Assembly (NCBI GenBank): GCA_963965975.1
Contig: OZ014415.1
Location: 5,585,001 to 5,649,000 of the forward strand
Source: Xestospongia bergquistia
Taxonomy: Eukaryota; Porifera; Demospongiae; Haplosclerida; Petrosiidae
DNA: 64,000 nucleotides
Direction of reading: 5' to 3'
How positions within the stretch are numbered: the first letter of the stretch is position 1; every line of letters begins with the position of its first letter. The notes under the pieces are model-generated. The model saw only the letters and a list, made by a program, of their open reading frames with translations, did no database searches and was not told the DNA's origin. This document shows positions 24,130-36,724 of this stretch, in pieces. The position numbers were made by a program, and so were the translations under genes.

Positions 24130-26520
24130 TACTAATAACAATTACTAATAGTGCTGAACAACAGTTGCTACAAGATTTTATTAAGAGTAAAGCTGAGACA
24201 CCAGGTGGTACACTAACTAGGTAGGTAATGCTTGTCTATTTATCATTGTGTTTATCCATTCATTCATTTCCTGAACCTGATTCATAAACTGGACCAGTTA
24301 CAAAGTGCCTTTATTCAAGGTCAGGTGACAATCACATAACATGTAAATGTACATATATACTGTATAATTACATATCATATATATTATAGTCCTTCTGGAA
24401 GTCCTTAAAACATTGTCCAGCTCAGTATCAACATGATGTCCATGTTATTAGATCTTATAGTTTGGTTTTTGGAGTATGTACTCAGTAGTGGACAAATGGT
24501 AGAGACTGTCGAAATTTTCTCATCATCATTCTTAGTCTTTAATTTACTACCGACTACTATTGCTCATTTAGGACCTATTGCTTTACTATAACCCAAGGTA
24601 TTATATCTATTTGCCCATTTGTGATCTGTCCTCTCATCCAGTCATCCTTTAATCCACACTTCAATCTATGCATTCATCCATCTGTGACCTGTACATCCAT
24701 CTATTCATTCATTTGTCCATTCATCCATTACCAATATATATTGTCCTTATTTAGAACTTAAAAATCTCCTTGGGGAAAAATGGCTATTTAGATGCTAAAC
24801 TAACTCATTATCCTTCAGTTGAAACTGATCATCCTTACAAACCAGCCTTAGTGTCACATGCCAGAGCCCGGTTCCCAAACCAGGTTCAATAGACAAGTCT
24901 GGAATTTCATCCTAAATGTGGTTTTGCACAACAAAGAAGACAAACTGGCCAGTTTGTTGATTCTGCATAAGAATGCTGATAATAGTGAAGCTCCACCCAC
25001 TACAGAGACTGTTGTGATTGGTGTTAATTTGAGCAATCTATATTCTGATTTTCAATACTTTGGATTAGACGCTCCTGCTGGACTGATTCTCGTGCCAAGT
25101 ATATCCAGATTCCTGAACTACATATAGCACTAAGAAGATTCATTTCTTCACTTCTCTGTTTGTCCATTCATAAACAAAATATGAGAAGAAAGACAAGTCT
25201 AATCCTTATATCATTAAATGTCAACTTATTGGCCAAGAATGGACAAAGGATAGCAAACAGGTGATAGTTCTATGAGAATCATGTGATCATAATGCATATG
25301 TCATGTGAGAATCATGTGATCATAATACATATGTTGCCATTGTCTTTCCCTCTTTAGGATTTGTCTCTGTTGGAGAAAGAGTTAGTTACTTTGGGTGCTA
25401 TGTGCACTGGTGCACTCATCTCTCAAGATCTCAGCCTTCCATATCCTGGTCAGTGAAATAAAGACGGCCATACATGATACCAGCTATTATTGTCTCCATG
25501 TACCATGTACTACCATTGACTAGTGTACTTTGATTGACCTCTCCTTTTTCCAATAGAAGAATTACCAGTTAGCTATTATACTGATGATACTGAAAAAGCT
25601 GATATGAGAATTGTTCTAGCTGCTTTTCAAGAGGTAAAGATATCACTTAATTCTTTAGAATAATCTCTCTCTCTCTCTCCATTTATCAATGTGTTTATCC
25701 ATTAGTTTGACTATTTGTTCATTATCTACCCATTCATTGATCCATTGATACATCAAGCTATCCATTCACCTATTCATTCATCCATTATGTAGTTGTCAAT
25801 AAACACACATTAAGTTTATTGTACATCCTCATGATCAAGTAGACAGTTTGTTGAAGGCATGAATGTAAGATAACATTACATGTACATGTAATAATTATAG
25901 AGTACAATATAATGATATGTAAGTATTATTTATAGAAAGAAGTACATAATTAAATTTAGATGTTATACTAGATATGTGTGTACATTGTATACTACATGTA
26001 GTTGAAGTTTCATTAATATTAAGGACACATTCAATATTAGGGACATTTGTTGTAATATTTTAATCTATTTAACCAATGTATTAACGGATTCCCTCTTTAG
26101 TGAATACAATATTATTAAAGAATTCCTCCATATAGCAAATGAAATAAATCAAGATTTATTCCCTAGATCTAAACAGTTAACAACGTGTCAGTTTCCAAGA
26201 TCTCAAGATCTCCATTATAGAAAGGTTTTCTCAATCAGTAGCAGGTAAGGCAATGTAATATAATTAGGTATAACATTTTCCAAACTATACCTATAGATTG
26301 TGCAGAGATTGGTGGCCCCTCCCACTACATGTTATATATGCATTAATTTGTATGGATTAATTTATATGCACGTTATTCTCCTAGTAGCCCCTCCCACTCT
26401 TGTTATATGATTTACATGACTTCTATCTTAACAGGAGATGGCCAAACATATAATGTCTTTCCTCCGGAGACCTCACCTGAGGAGACAGAAAGAGTGACAA
26501 AGTTCAACAACAACCATTAG
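24130..26520 (+). other. Unidentified exon-like segments, possible decayed gene
   Basis: Several plus-strand stretches bounded by AG and GT look like exons: about 24152-24220 (AEQQLLQDFIKS), 24392-24475 (HCPAQYQHDVHVIRSYSLVFG), 24756-24880 (YPSVETDHPYKPALVSHAR), 25000-25120, 25186-25260 (NPYIIKCQLIGQEWTKD), 25359-25450 (LEKELVTLGAMCTGAL), 25557-25633 (SYYTDDTEKADMRIVLAAF), 26101-26244 and 26433-26519. I do not recognise the protein, phases do not all join, and no clear start was found. It may be a fast-evolving gene or a pseudogene. CATC/CATT-type tetranucleotide repeats fill the gaps (about 24243-24275, 24610-24735, 25680-25790). Only the sequence right of 26275 recurs in units 2 and 3. Confidence 0.35.
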
Positions 26521-27175
26521 ATGACAAACAAAAAGAGGAGGAGGAGATTGTTGTAGTTATTATAAAGAAGACGTTTGCATGATTGAAGGCAACTGGTCTG
26601 AAAGTATGTGCTGAACCATCTTTTACAGCTCCTTCTGTTGCACTGATCAAACCTTGAATAGTCTTGTCATACTCAGAGGAAGTAACCGAACATTAAGAAT
26701 TAGAATTGTTTTATTAAGTAAATATTAGTTTATACACTGTATTATTAACATACAAATGGTATTAACAAACTGTAGAATAGTAATATTACTATATGCAAAC
26801 TACTATCTTAGAGCCAGGTTTTGTGATTTATTTTTAAGATTCTCTCTGGAGACTTTGTTCAGTAATTTAGGCAAATGAAATGGCTGGATTCTTGCAGAGA
26901 CTTATATATATATATAGGACACCTTAACATGTCAAAATAATCATCACAAGTATAATAGTAATTGTGGACTAATAAAATAATAGAAAATATATTGAATTAT
27001 CAGAAGTGCAATCAACATTGTATTATATAACATAATACATTCCACTACAGAGAGTATATGTTTAATTAAAGTCCTACATATTTGCATGTGTACCATAATA
27101 CTGCATAATAAAGAATAATAACTTAATGCATTACTTCATTATGGAATAAATAATTATAGTTACTATGTCTTCTGT
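26521..27175. other. CARM1 3' flanking sequence
   Basis: AT-rich, with short TA and GA runs. It is repeated in diverged form left of CARM1 copies 2 and 3. A short minus-strand open frame (YDKTIQGLISATEGAVKD) is kept in all copies, but I cannot assign it. Confidence 0.4.
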
Positions 27176-28493
27176 TCAAGACAATGGAAACAAAGTAGGA
27201 CCACTCATTTTATGTGCCATCGAATGAAGTGAGGTCGAATTATCTTGAGCTTTCCAGTATGATTCAGTAGGATTGGTCTGATCTGAATCTATCAACAATG
27301 AATAACAGCATAACATTGATAACACGCCCATATAGTCTTTCATCTCACCTTCTATAGGATTTGATCGAGTTCCATTGGAACGAAAATAGTATTTTTTGAG
27401 ATCATAACTTGAGCATGATATTTGAGATGTACCAACAACTTTAATTTCTATGTCTATATAATAACTTTGTCTGCAGTGAGAATGAGAATAAAAACAACAA
27501 TATGTACTAGCATTAAGATTCATCATAGCTAAAAAAGACATTGTAAGTGCCTTCAGTACATGTAATAGTTTGCAATGTTTATACTACTTTTTGTTAGCTT
27601 TCATAGAAATATGTCCTGTTATTTCTTGTCCAGCAGTAGCAAAGAGAGGCTTCTTGAGTAAACACCGTGCCTATAGACAATAATAACAAATGCATTACTA
27701 GTCTCTTTGAAAAAATCATCATCTAACAAAACTAATAGTCAGTAAAAAGTGCCAAGATTGATACCATTCTACATTTATTTTGTTCTGAAGTACAACAACG
27801 CTTATTATTAATTATAGTTATCTCACCTGACGCCAATGTGTGACTGGCTTAAAAGGAGCAGTAGTTAGCCATATTGTCTTTCTGCATAAACACAATTATT
27901 AGACAATCAAAAAATGGTAAAAAATATTTATTTTATGTCTCAATAGCGACTCTTTGAATTAAGGATTATATGTACTCTTTACATTCCAGGAAGGTTTGGG
28001 ATGGGTCTAGTAACAATATAAAGTATAATAAAAAGCTAACAACACAATCATCAGAACATTCTGATACAAACAGCATCCAGTATGTCTGTTTCAAAATGTG
28101 ATGATAATTGTGGAAGTAGTAGAATGGGATAATAACACTTTTATATTGTTCCTAGATTCCAACCCCAATCCTTCTAAATCCTAAAGTATATATTTATGTA
28201 GTACTAACTGTACATACTACCCACTTCTAGTTAGCACTCATAACTGCATGGTTATAGTCTTACAACCAACTAATGAATGTATGATTTAATATATTATCTT
28301 TATACTAAGAAGAGTTTTTAAGGTGTCAAAATACCCACAAAAGAAAGTTTCATTATGCTTAGCAAATTTCACATAACCACTAATTGTAGGGCTCACTGTG
28401 ATCCAATAAAGGAGACATCAAATTAAACCAAAACGCTATACCATGAATGCTACCACTGCTTGATAATTTGAATGTCACTGGAATGTTAATACT

Positions 28494-28521
<28 letters not shown>
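28494..28521. repeat. (GA)n forming the polypyrimidine tract of CARM1 exon 9 acceptor
   Basis: On the minus strand this is a CT run ending in CTAG at the acceptor of exon 9. It is 28 bases here and in copy 2 (45121-45148), and 50 bases in copy 3. Confidence 0.9.
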
Positions 28522-28524
<3 letters not shown>

Positions 28525-30180
28525 CATAGAAACTCACAATATTGGTTGATAATAATTGGGGGGCTAGATCTATAGCAAAACCTCTTGTAACATACAGTAG
28601 ATAGAACAAGGTGCAGTATCAGACTGAATGCGTACTCAAAATATAGAGCATGTTCTAGTCTTGTGTGGCCAGATATATAGAAAAAATTTTCTCATGTCTG
28701 GTCACATAAGACCAAGGATGTCCTTAATTCAACAATTCTTGTGCAAACTGTTACATTCAAAATATTTGTGACATTTATTTTTGTGGGGTTAATTAATTTT
28801 AAATTTAAAATATAACATACGTATGAAGTGAGGATTCAGAAATGGATGTAAAGTCCACAGTATGTCCTATAGGTTTAGCCATAAGAATACGAACATCAAA
28901 TGTGTCCTATATGATATAAAAAGATTACTATGATCATACTAGTACTGCATACATGAAAATCATATTATGGCTTGAACTTCTAGTTATTGATATTAACTGA
29001 CCACAATTGGTTGTTTGAAGTATTCCTCCACAGCAGTTTCTTGTAATGAAGAGAGATCTACTGCATGAAAATGTTGCTGAGACCTAATAGTAATAACTAT
29101 AATTATACTGAAATATAAAAAGAGGCTGTGTTTGAATGCAATGTGTGGTACCAACTATAACATATCAGAACAGAACTATTAATTTTAGTGCCAGAATGAG
29201 ACTGAATTTAGTTCTGGTGTAAACATAAATTTGTAAGTTAAGAACATTGTGTAACTGAGCTGATTGTGCTTTGTTTAAAAACAAAGCAAAATCTGCTTAT
29301 TTAAAACTCCAAAAAATCATGAAGGAACAATGTCAAACATGGCTACGTGGTAAGAAATGGCTGTATGAAGATCTTTACACAGTAGCCACACAGTAGAATC
29401 TCAGAAAACTACATTATTATATTGTAATGAATCTCTTACTGACATTCTTGCTTAGCCTTCTTCTAAATTTACTAAAATATGGTTTAATATTAATATAATG
29501 TAGTGGCTTAAAAACTTTATAAATTTGCAAATCACCAACCCTGGGCATATTTTTCTGCTATAGTTATTCCTACATTTCATAGATTTTCCAATGCCATTAT
29601 TTTCACAAGGTTATACACTTTGCAAGGACAGTTAACTTTTTAAAAAAATTCTTATGAACACACACATGTATATATACTACAATGTAATACCAAAAAAACG
29701 CTTTCTTGTATCGTTCCATATACAGCATCTGATCAGTGAATGGTGCACAATATAGAATACCCTGAGTTGGATACATCTTTCCTGTATAAATAATAAGAGA
29801 TAACATACATAGAGTATGCACATATACTGGCAACCATTGTAACATGAAAGGCAATGTCAGTTAGGAATGGTAAAAAAAGTATATGTATAATGCTACAGTT
29901 TCAAAATGTGTGCATAACTATATTGTAAATCTCAATTGAATCTTGCGACTAACAACTTGCAACCATGCAAGCTGTATGCTGGGTAAAATATGTTCAATAT
30001 CCTGAGAAAATAAAGATTACTCAAACATACAAGGTGTAGTTCGCTGTTAATCATTAATAACCTTATTATTATTCATTAAAATTATTATTTCATTATTCAT
30101 TATAATTTTAATTATGCTTCTGGATGTATCCACATAAAAAGCACGTGTTGTCATTATTATAAAAGTATCTACTTTATTCA

Positions 30181-30600
30181 GTCATGTCGTTAGTTTTATT
30201 TCAAAAAGAAAGAAAAGTTCTCTTTAGAAATTACGCTAAATTGGTGACCCTGATGTTACTCAGAAGAGCATAATGACTGATCCAGAACCTAATTTTTCCT
30301 TAACACCCTCTCTAGCTGCCATCAGCATCAAACTGCCACCATTCTGGCCTGCTGACCCAGAAGTTTGGTTTGCTCAAATAGAGGCGCAGTTCACTACAAG
30401 AGGAATTATTTCTCAAAAGACTCGTTTCGATTACGTTGTCAGTTCCCTCAGCCCTGAATTTGCTGTCAAAGTTAGAGATCTTCTCCTTAGACCACCAGAC
30501 AAAGCTCTGTACAACACTCTTAAAGCCGAACTCAACTAAACTCTCCTCTTTACTAATGTGTAAGAAGGATCTAGCAAACATCAGAATTAGTTAATTTTCA
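30181..30600 (+). mobile_element. Ty3/gypsy-like 5' fragment: primer-site-like sequence and truncated gag
   Basis: An open frame at 30273-30539 (88 residues) starts [10 protein letters not shown] and holds [20 protein letters not shown], the typical start of gag in many animal Ty3/gypsy elements, ending at an early stop after TLKAELN. Upstream, TTGGTGACCCTGATG (30241-30255) looks like the usual LTR end and tRNA primer-binding region, and TGT..TTTATTTC before it may be LTR. No protease, reverse transcriptase or second LTR follows. It lies antisense in a CARM1 intron. Confidence 0.7.
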
Positions 30601-31501
30601 ATTTACAGATCAGATTCACTAACCAGGTTCTGGGTAGCATAGACAACAGAGCATACTACATTCTTATAGCTGTTATTGCTAGAAGCTGTTTGATGTTTGC
30701 TATCAATTGTTTATAACTTTATATGTCTGTACTTATAAATTTTAAATCATGTTAACCTTCTAACACAGCTAACATGTACTGAAAGATGAGATTATTGATT
30801 ATGAGTGTCTGTATGACTTTCTTATTTTACTTATTGTAATTAAGTAAAGTTCTGATGTGATCTATGATAGACCTTTCTTGTGCAGCAAAGAGAAAGGACT
30901 AGCTTAATAGACTAATTAAAATATGGATGCAATAATAATTAACATTATGGTTGAAAATAATATCATGGAAATAAGTTAGGACTACTATGTAGAGATTTTG
31001 CACAGGCATACTGTCATCTTGTTTCAGATATTTTTACTACCATCTTTGAATTTTTTGCAACTAGACTAAAGTCTGTTCTTTGATTCTAACCAAATAATAA
31101 ACAACACTGAAATATAATACCTTCAGGTTTCAGCCATTTTCTAGCATGGACATAGCTTTCTATTGTTCGTTCATTAAACAACATACAGCCCATTGTCTCA
31201 GAGATAATGACATCTACCATCTCTGGAACATCAATCTATAGAACAGAACAAGAGTAGATATAAACCCTTTATTTCTTATATATGTTACAGTAAGATTGTC
31301 TAAATAGGGATTTTGTGAAATCCCTGAAACTTTCAGGGAATTTGTGAAATCACTATTTCACTTAGGGACTTCATAAATTCACTAAAATTTCTAGTGATTT
31401 CATGAAATCACTGAAATGAGGCTCTTGTTATTTCACAAAATCACTGAATGTGATATATTGGTAGAAATTCAGCATTGTTTAAGTGTTGTAAGGAACTTTA
31501 T

Positions 31502-33152
31502 TCATGAATGACACCTGCTGCTACAAAGTCTCTTTGCTTTATAACACTTGCACCTGTTTGTCTGACACTGTTTCTTGCCTTTGCTGCAGTCACACCGGAA
31601 GAACCCTTGTCCGCCAGAAGCTGTAGACCTGAGAGCTTGACGGACTGTGATTGTAGATTCTTTGTTGACATCAGAATCATTCAAGAGTCGCTGAGGACAG
31701 AGATCAAACTGATTCCTGGAATACTTTTTGCTCAGAATCCCAGCTTTCACTGCAATTCTATACATGTCATGTTCATCCCGATCAACAATAACTCCTAGGA
31801 TATTTCTTGGGTCACCTCTCCCTCTGTCAACCATGGGAATGGGGACAGCAACATTATCTCCAGCTTCACCTGCCTTTAAGTCAATACGGGAGCGCTTGAC
31901 CATCCTTTCTGCCTGTGATAACTGGGATTCACATGCTCTTTTTCGTTGATTGGCGATGTCTTCGAGTCGCTTGTCAAGGGGTGTAGAATTCAATGGAGAA
32001 GGATTGTGATGATGCTGCACTGACGGAGCCTGGAAGCTTGTAAAAGGCTGGGAGATGGCAGGAGGTGAAGGTGGCAGTTGTTCACTGGTGGCTGGAGGTA
32101 GTTCATTGTTATGAACAGCAGTGGTGTCAGAGGATGGTGCCTGATAAAGTGCTAAAAGGTCATCTTCAAATTGAAGCCTTTCCAGAATTTCAGGTGGGAG
32201 GCTAGAAGATGTCAATCCAACTTTAGGGTCCTCTCCAAACATGGCTTTGTAAGGGGTTCTGTTGATGCCAGCATGATGAGCGCAGTTCTTCTGTTGCTGA
32301 ACAAATTTGAGTCCCACTGTCCAGTCCTGGGTGTTGTTGTCACTCATCCAAGCCACCAGAATGTCTTTGATGTCACTGTTTGCCCTTTCAACAGAACCCT
32401 GGCTTTGGGGATGTCTGGGCTTGCCATGAACCATGATGAGCTGCGGCCACAACTCTTTGAGCTCTGTGATGACTTGGGCTGTGAATTCTGAGCCATTGTC
32501 ACTCTGAAGAATAGCTGGTGCACCAAAGAGGAGGAATATATCCAACAGTTGAAAGGCGACTTCAACAGCTCTCTTGGAAGACAGGGGCCTCAGGATAACA
32601 AACTTTGTGAGGTGACACTGGTAAACCATGATCCACTTGAATTGTCCTTGTGGGGATGACTGCATGTCAACAAGATCAACTTGACCACGAGAGTTGAATT
32701 CGCTTGACAACAACACCTGTAGTCTTGGGACGTTTCCTCTTCTCTCGACATACAACACAGTAGGACTTGAATAGTTCAACAGTATCTGTTGTGATGTTGG
32801 CATACTTTTGCCTAAGATGTTTCAGCATCCTGTCACGACCACCATGGCCAGTTGCAATGTGAGCTTTACTGATGATGTCGTAGGTGTCTTCTATGGTGGC
32901 ATAGTAGACAGGGCGATCTTCTGGTGACTTTCTCTTCTTGATAAGCTTCTCTACATCACCACACTGAAGTAACTCATACTTTTTTAGGATGTAGTACTGG
33001 TGATGTGACTTGGTAGTGGAAGCTTCAGCTGCTGTTTTCAGATCATCAATGGTCTTGTAGTACACCTCTTTAGGAATGAGATATTTTGCACATTGAGAAT
33101 ATTTCTTGAACAAAGCCTCTTCGAATTTTGTCTCAAAATTATGCTGCGCCAT
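31502..33152 (-). pseudogene. Transposon integrase gene, broken by one frameshift
   Basis: The N-terminal part is 33152-32676: a leader, then an H2C2 zinc finger (H and H in HIATGHGG, C-x2-C in YCVVCREK). The C-terminal part occupies 32803-31502 in another frame, with a D-D-E integrase core: VDLVDM, then LQSDNGSEF (Asp102 of that frame) and [12 protein letters not shown] (Glu139), 36 residues apart. After it come [11 protein letters not shown], a Pro/Ser-rich linker, a basic patch (RMVKRSR), and a final cysteine-rich knot ([10 protein letters not shown]...[10 protein letters not shown]). The frames change near 32705, where a few bases appear lost; otherwise the gene is open. The stop codon lies inside the left inverted repeat. 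Related to KRBA2-type proteins. Confidence 0.8.
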
Positions 33153-33236
33153 TTTGCTTCAAATGCAGGAATAAAGTGGATGAGCATTGTGTAGCTGCCT
33201 CTTATATAGTGAAGGCTAAGCTAAATTGCAATTACA

Positions 33237-33440
33237 ACACATTAAAGGAAGTGTTAACTGCTCTGAACTATGATAAATCCTCAGAGTAGTCATCAAAGCT
33301 ATGATATGATTACATAGATTTCTTTGATTGCAAAAACTATTGACACCTCTCCCTGTGTAAGACTACATTAAAGGAAGTATAAACTGCTCTGAACTACAAT
33401 AAATCCTCAGAGTAGTCATCAAAGCTATGGTATTAATTCC
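33237..33440. repeat. Direct repeat inside the transposon
   Basis: A segment of about 65 bases (ACATTAAAGGAAGT, then CTGCTCTGAACTA, then AAATCCTCAGAGTAGTCATC) occurs at about 33240 and again at about 33368. It lies between the integrase start and the right inverted repeat, so it may be promoter or transposase-binding sequence. Confidence 0.75.
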
Positions 33441-34310
33441 AGCTGAATTACTGTTTCATCAAAGATGTCTCATTGTGGTGATTGTCCATGAAAATCTGCA
33501 ATAAAGAATTGTGTACAGATATTAAAACTAATCGTATATTTATGAATAAACTTCCTTACAACACTTAAACAATGCTGAATTTCTACCAATATATCACATT
33601 CAGTGATTTTGTGAAATAACAAGAGCCTTATTTCAGTGATTTCATGAAATCACTAGAAATTTTAGTGAATTTATGAAGTCCCTAAGTGAAATAGTGATTT
33701 CACAAATTCCCTGAAAGTTTCAGGGATTTCACAAAATCCCTATTTAGACAATCTTACTGTAACATATATAAGAAATAAAGCCATTGATTTATAAAATTCC
33801 ACAGATTGTTTAGTAAGACTCTACATTGAGAACCAATTGTGTGTAACATTAACACAAAAAATATTCTATGAACTAACTTCCTCTACTATGCCAGCAATGA
33901 CAACAATTTTGTTAGTTAATTGATTAGCTTTGACAAGTCTCTGACAATGTACAGCCATACTACTGGCCTCTATAGCATAGACTTTCTTAGCACCTGCTTG
34001 TACTGCAAAGAACGACAAGATACCTGATCCAGCACCTACATCCATCACTACCTATAGATATGAAATGGACAGACGAAAATGACAAAATAGATAGATTAAG
34101 GGTAAAATGGATACATACAAGAAATGAATATACATGAATAGTGGATTATACAAAAAGGAAATGTTGGTGACCACATTAGAGTATTATGGTTAAACAATAC
34201 ACTATTAAAACTATAAGTCAAAACATTGAAGAAATAGCTACTCACTTTATTAGCAAAGTCAGCTGTGTTCTGTAGCATAGCAGCTTGGTAAGTAGATGTC
34301 CGTATATCAT

Positions 34311-34410
34311 CCTATACAATTAATATATATATAGTATATAATCCTATACAATTAAGATATATATAGTATATATGTATATAATCCTATACAATTAATATAT
34401 ATATAGCATA
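34311..34410. repeat. Three-unit minisatellite spanning a CARM1 splice acceptor
   Basis: CCTATACAATTAATATATAT and relatives are repeated three times (starting 34311, 34343 and 34381). The first unit begins at the acceptor of CARM1 exon 3, so each unit re-creates GTATAG on the minus strand, giving possible alternative acceptors. Confidence 0.75.
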
Positions 34411-36679
34411 TGTATAGTCATGTTGCAAACAGACTTGAAAAGAACATTTTAGACACAAGTCAGTTGCAATCATTTGCTTCTAACATATTGGATACATTCT
34501 ATAATCTACATAGCAAATATGATCTCCAGATCACAATGTCTAATTGAAATAGTAATGGCGGATTATGTACTAATTATTTCTTCTAGCTATTAATTAATTG
34601 AATCCTGGGAATGAAATATTAATATTCCACAAAATAGAAGCAGTATATGTGTGGCAGTAACAACTTACAATACCTGCAACATATTTTGTTGGTGTGCTAA
34701 GTTTCCATAAAAATGAAAATATTGACTGGCTGATGACTCTTCAGTTCTTAACTTAAACAGAGATTGCTTTTTAATTTTATTACTACCAGTGTCAAGAAAT
34801 GAATGAACTTGATGAAGTAATATATCAGTATCTTGAGATGGAGAGTATATATAAAACTGAGATTGTATAATGTCTATCTGAATGTACTCACCATTATCAC
34901 TGTCCAATGTTACAACAGCTGAACCTTGTGGTATTCTGAACTGTACTACATTAGGTCCACATTGATAGACCTGTCCAGGGTCTAGAACATGTATAATCAG
35001 TACATTTTTACCATTTTCTATAGAGAAATGAGTATATAGTGACCATTTTATAGTTTACAAGTAATTAAAAAGCATTTTCTAAAAAATGAAGTAAATGTAA
35101 GGATGACTAATATCAGTCCAATACAAAGAATGTAAATGAGATAATAGAGATCATAATTGCATATTATTTAAGAGACTTTGATTGCTGGCAAATATCCTTA
35201 ATTGTTTGTGCCACCAACAGCCATTACGAAGAACAGTTCAAAGGTAAACTTTGAAATGGTTAAGTGAAGACTACAAGGAAGTCTATTAATAGTGACAATT
35301 CATCTTTGAATTGATATCTCCTTATGTGCATGTGAATATGTCACTGAATGTGTAAACAGTTGATGTACAAAAATTAATACTTGACATCAATATCTTTGGT
35401 TTACCATAAATCGGGAAAGTTTTATTGTGAAAAAGTTTTAACACTGGACAATGTATGAAAAATAAACACACTAAGTTATTACACATTAAAACATTTACAG
35501 TAGGAATATTTACGGTGTGTAATTGTGTTTGAAATTTTTTCAACATAGTTATTAATTTTTTACACCAAACGTTTGTAATGGGAAAGTTTCCTAATCTATG
35601 GTAGTTATAGTTTAGTCAGTAAAAAAAAATTAGTTTTATTTGACCTCAACTTTTAGTATTAGTTATAGCTTTAGTTTATCAAAATTAATACCCCTTACTA
35701 TAATTTGTTTTAGTTTTAATTTTGGTTTACTAAAACAACACCTGCTACATAGGCACTACTACCATGTACCTGATTATAATCAGTCGTGTAAAATAATGGC
35801 ATAACTTCCTGCATCTACTACATATATAACAACCACTTTTCCACATATGATTAAAAAAGCATTTTGTCATTTCAACCTAGGTATTCTTTACCATAGTTTT
35901 ATCAATATGAAGTAAGCCCAATACTGACTTATCACAAAGTCTAATTCAATATGTATAAAGTCAACTAGAAATAGAAGTAATATCTTATTCATGATTTTAT
36001 TTAAAGCCAAGAATTTCATCTGAACCAACTTAGTTAGTTCAGCTCTAATAGACTCCATCTCATGCTCGTGGTTTTTAAGTATTAGATAATAAACTATGAG
36101 AATTACTTTTGGCTTCTATAATTGGTTTATAGGTATTGACTCAGACTAATTTTTGGCTTCATGGTAACTCAATTTGTGCTTATATCATATTGATGAATCT
36201 ATGGTACAAGACTTCAATTGAAATGACAAAATGCTATTTGACATATTACTATACTAGCTCTGCAACTTCTCTGTTTTATTGCAACACATTTTAATTTCAT
36301 GTTTCTAACAAAGCCTTTGTTCAAAAGGTGAGTATCATTTCCTTATCTATATGACATGTTGTTGATATAACACATGTGAGGGAAGTGCTATGTCAGTCAC
36401 TACATTGAATCAAATTTGCAAAACAAAATACTGCATGAGCACATAATGTGTATTCAGCATAATTTGTCTATAAGACTGCAAAGATGTAGTGACTATATTA
36501 TTGGCAATGCCTCTGTACTCAAGTACAATTTGACTATGAATGTTTTTCATACTAACAATACAGTACTTGCTGTAAAGTACTTATAAAACACACATACACA
36601 GTAAGAAAATGACAACTTTAAACTTAACACCATGAATAGATCTATTCACAGTTCACAAGGCTAATGCCAACACCTTTTT

Positions 36680-36681
<2 letters not shown>

Positions 36682-36722
<41 letters not shown>
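36682..36722. repeat. (AT)n microsatellite in CARM1 intron 1
   Basis: About 20 AT units; a second run of about 12 lies at 36891-36914. Apart from these, and TTAG-rich sequence near 35640-35720, the 2.1-kb intron 1 (35018-37140) shows nothing recognisable. The same runs recur at 61050-61090 and 61259-61282. Confidence 0.9.

Positions 36723-36724
<2 letters not shown>

Larger units (their letters stand above)
31267..33780 (-). mobile_element. Integrase-type DNA transposon (KRBA2/Ginger-like) with 243-base inverted repeats
   Basis: The ends 31267-31509 and 33538-33780 are inverted repeats of 243 bases with about three mismatches; both start CTTTATTTCTTATATATG, then TTACAG. Repeated short motifs (TGAAATCACT and relatives) fill the repeats and may bind the transposase. 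Inside, on the minus strand, is one integrase gene split by a frameshift. The architecture (long inverted repeats, no LTR, no reverse transcriptase) fits cut-and-paste elements that use a Ty3-type integrase, related to the host gene KRBA2. It sits in the CARM1 intron, 32 bases from one exon and 98 from the other. I could not define a target-site duplication. Confidence 0.8.

Noticed and set aside
31508..32491. Plus-strand frames across the transposon
   Set aside because: They are antisense to the integrase frame, which has clear motifs.
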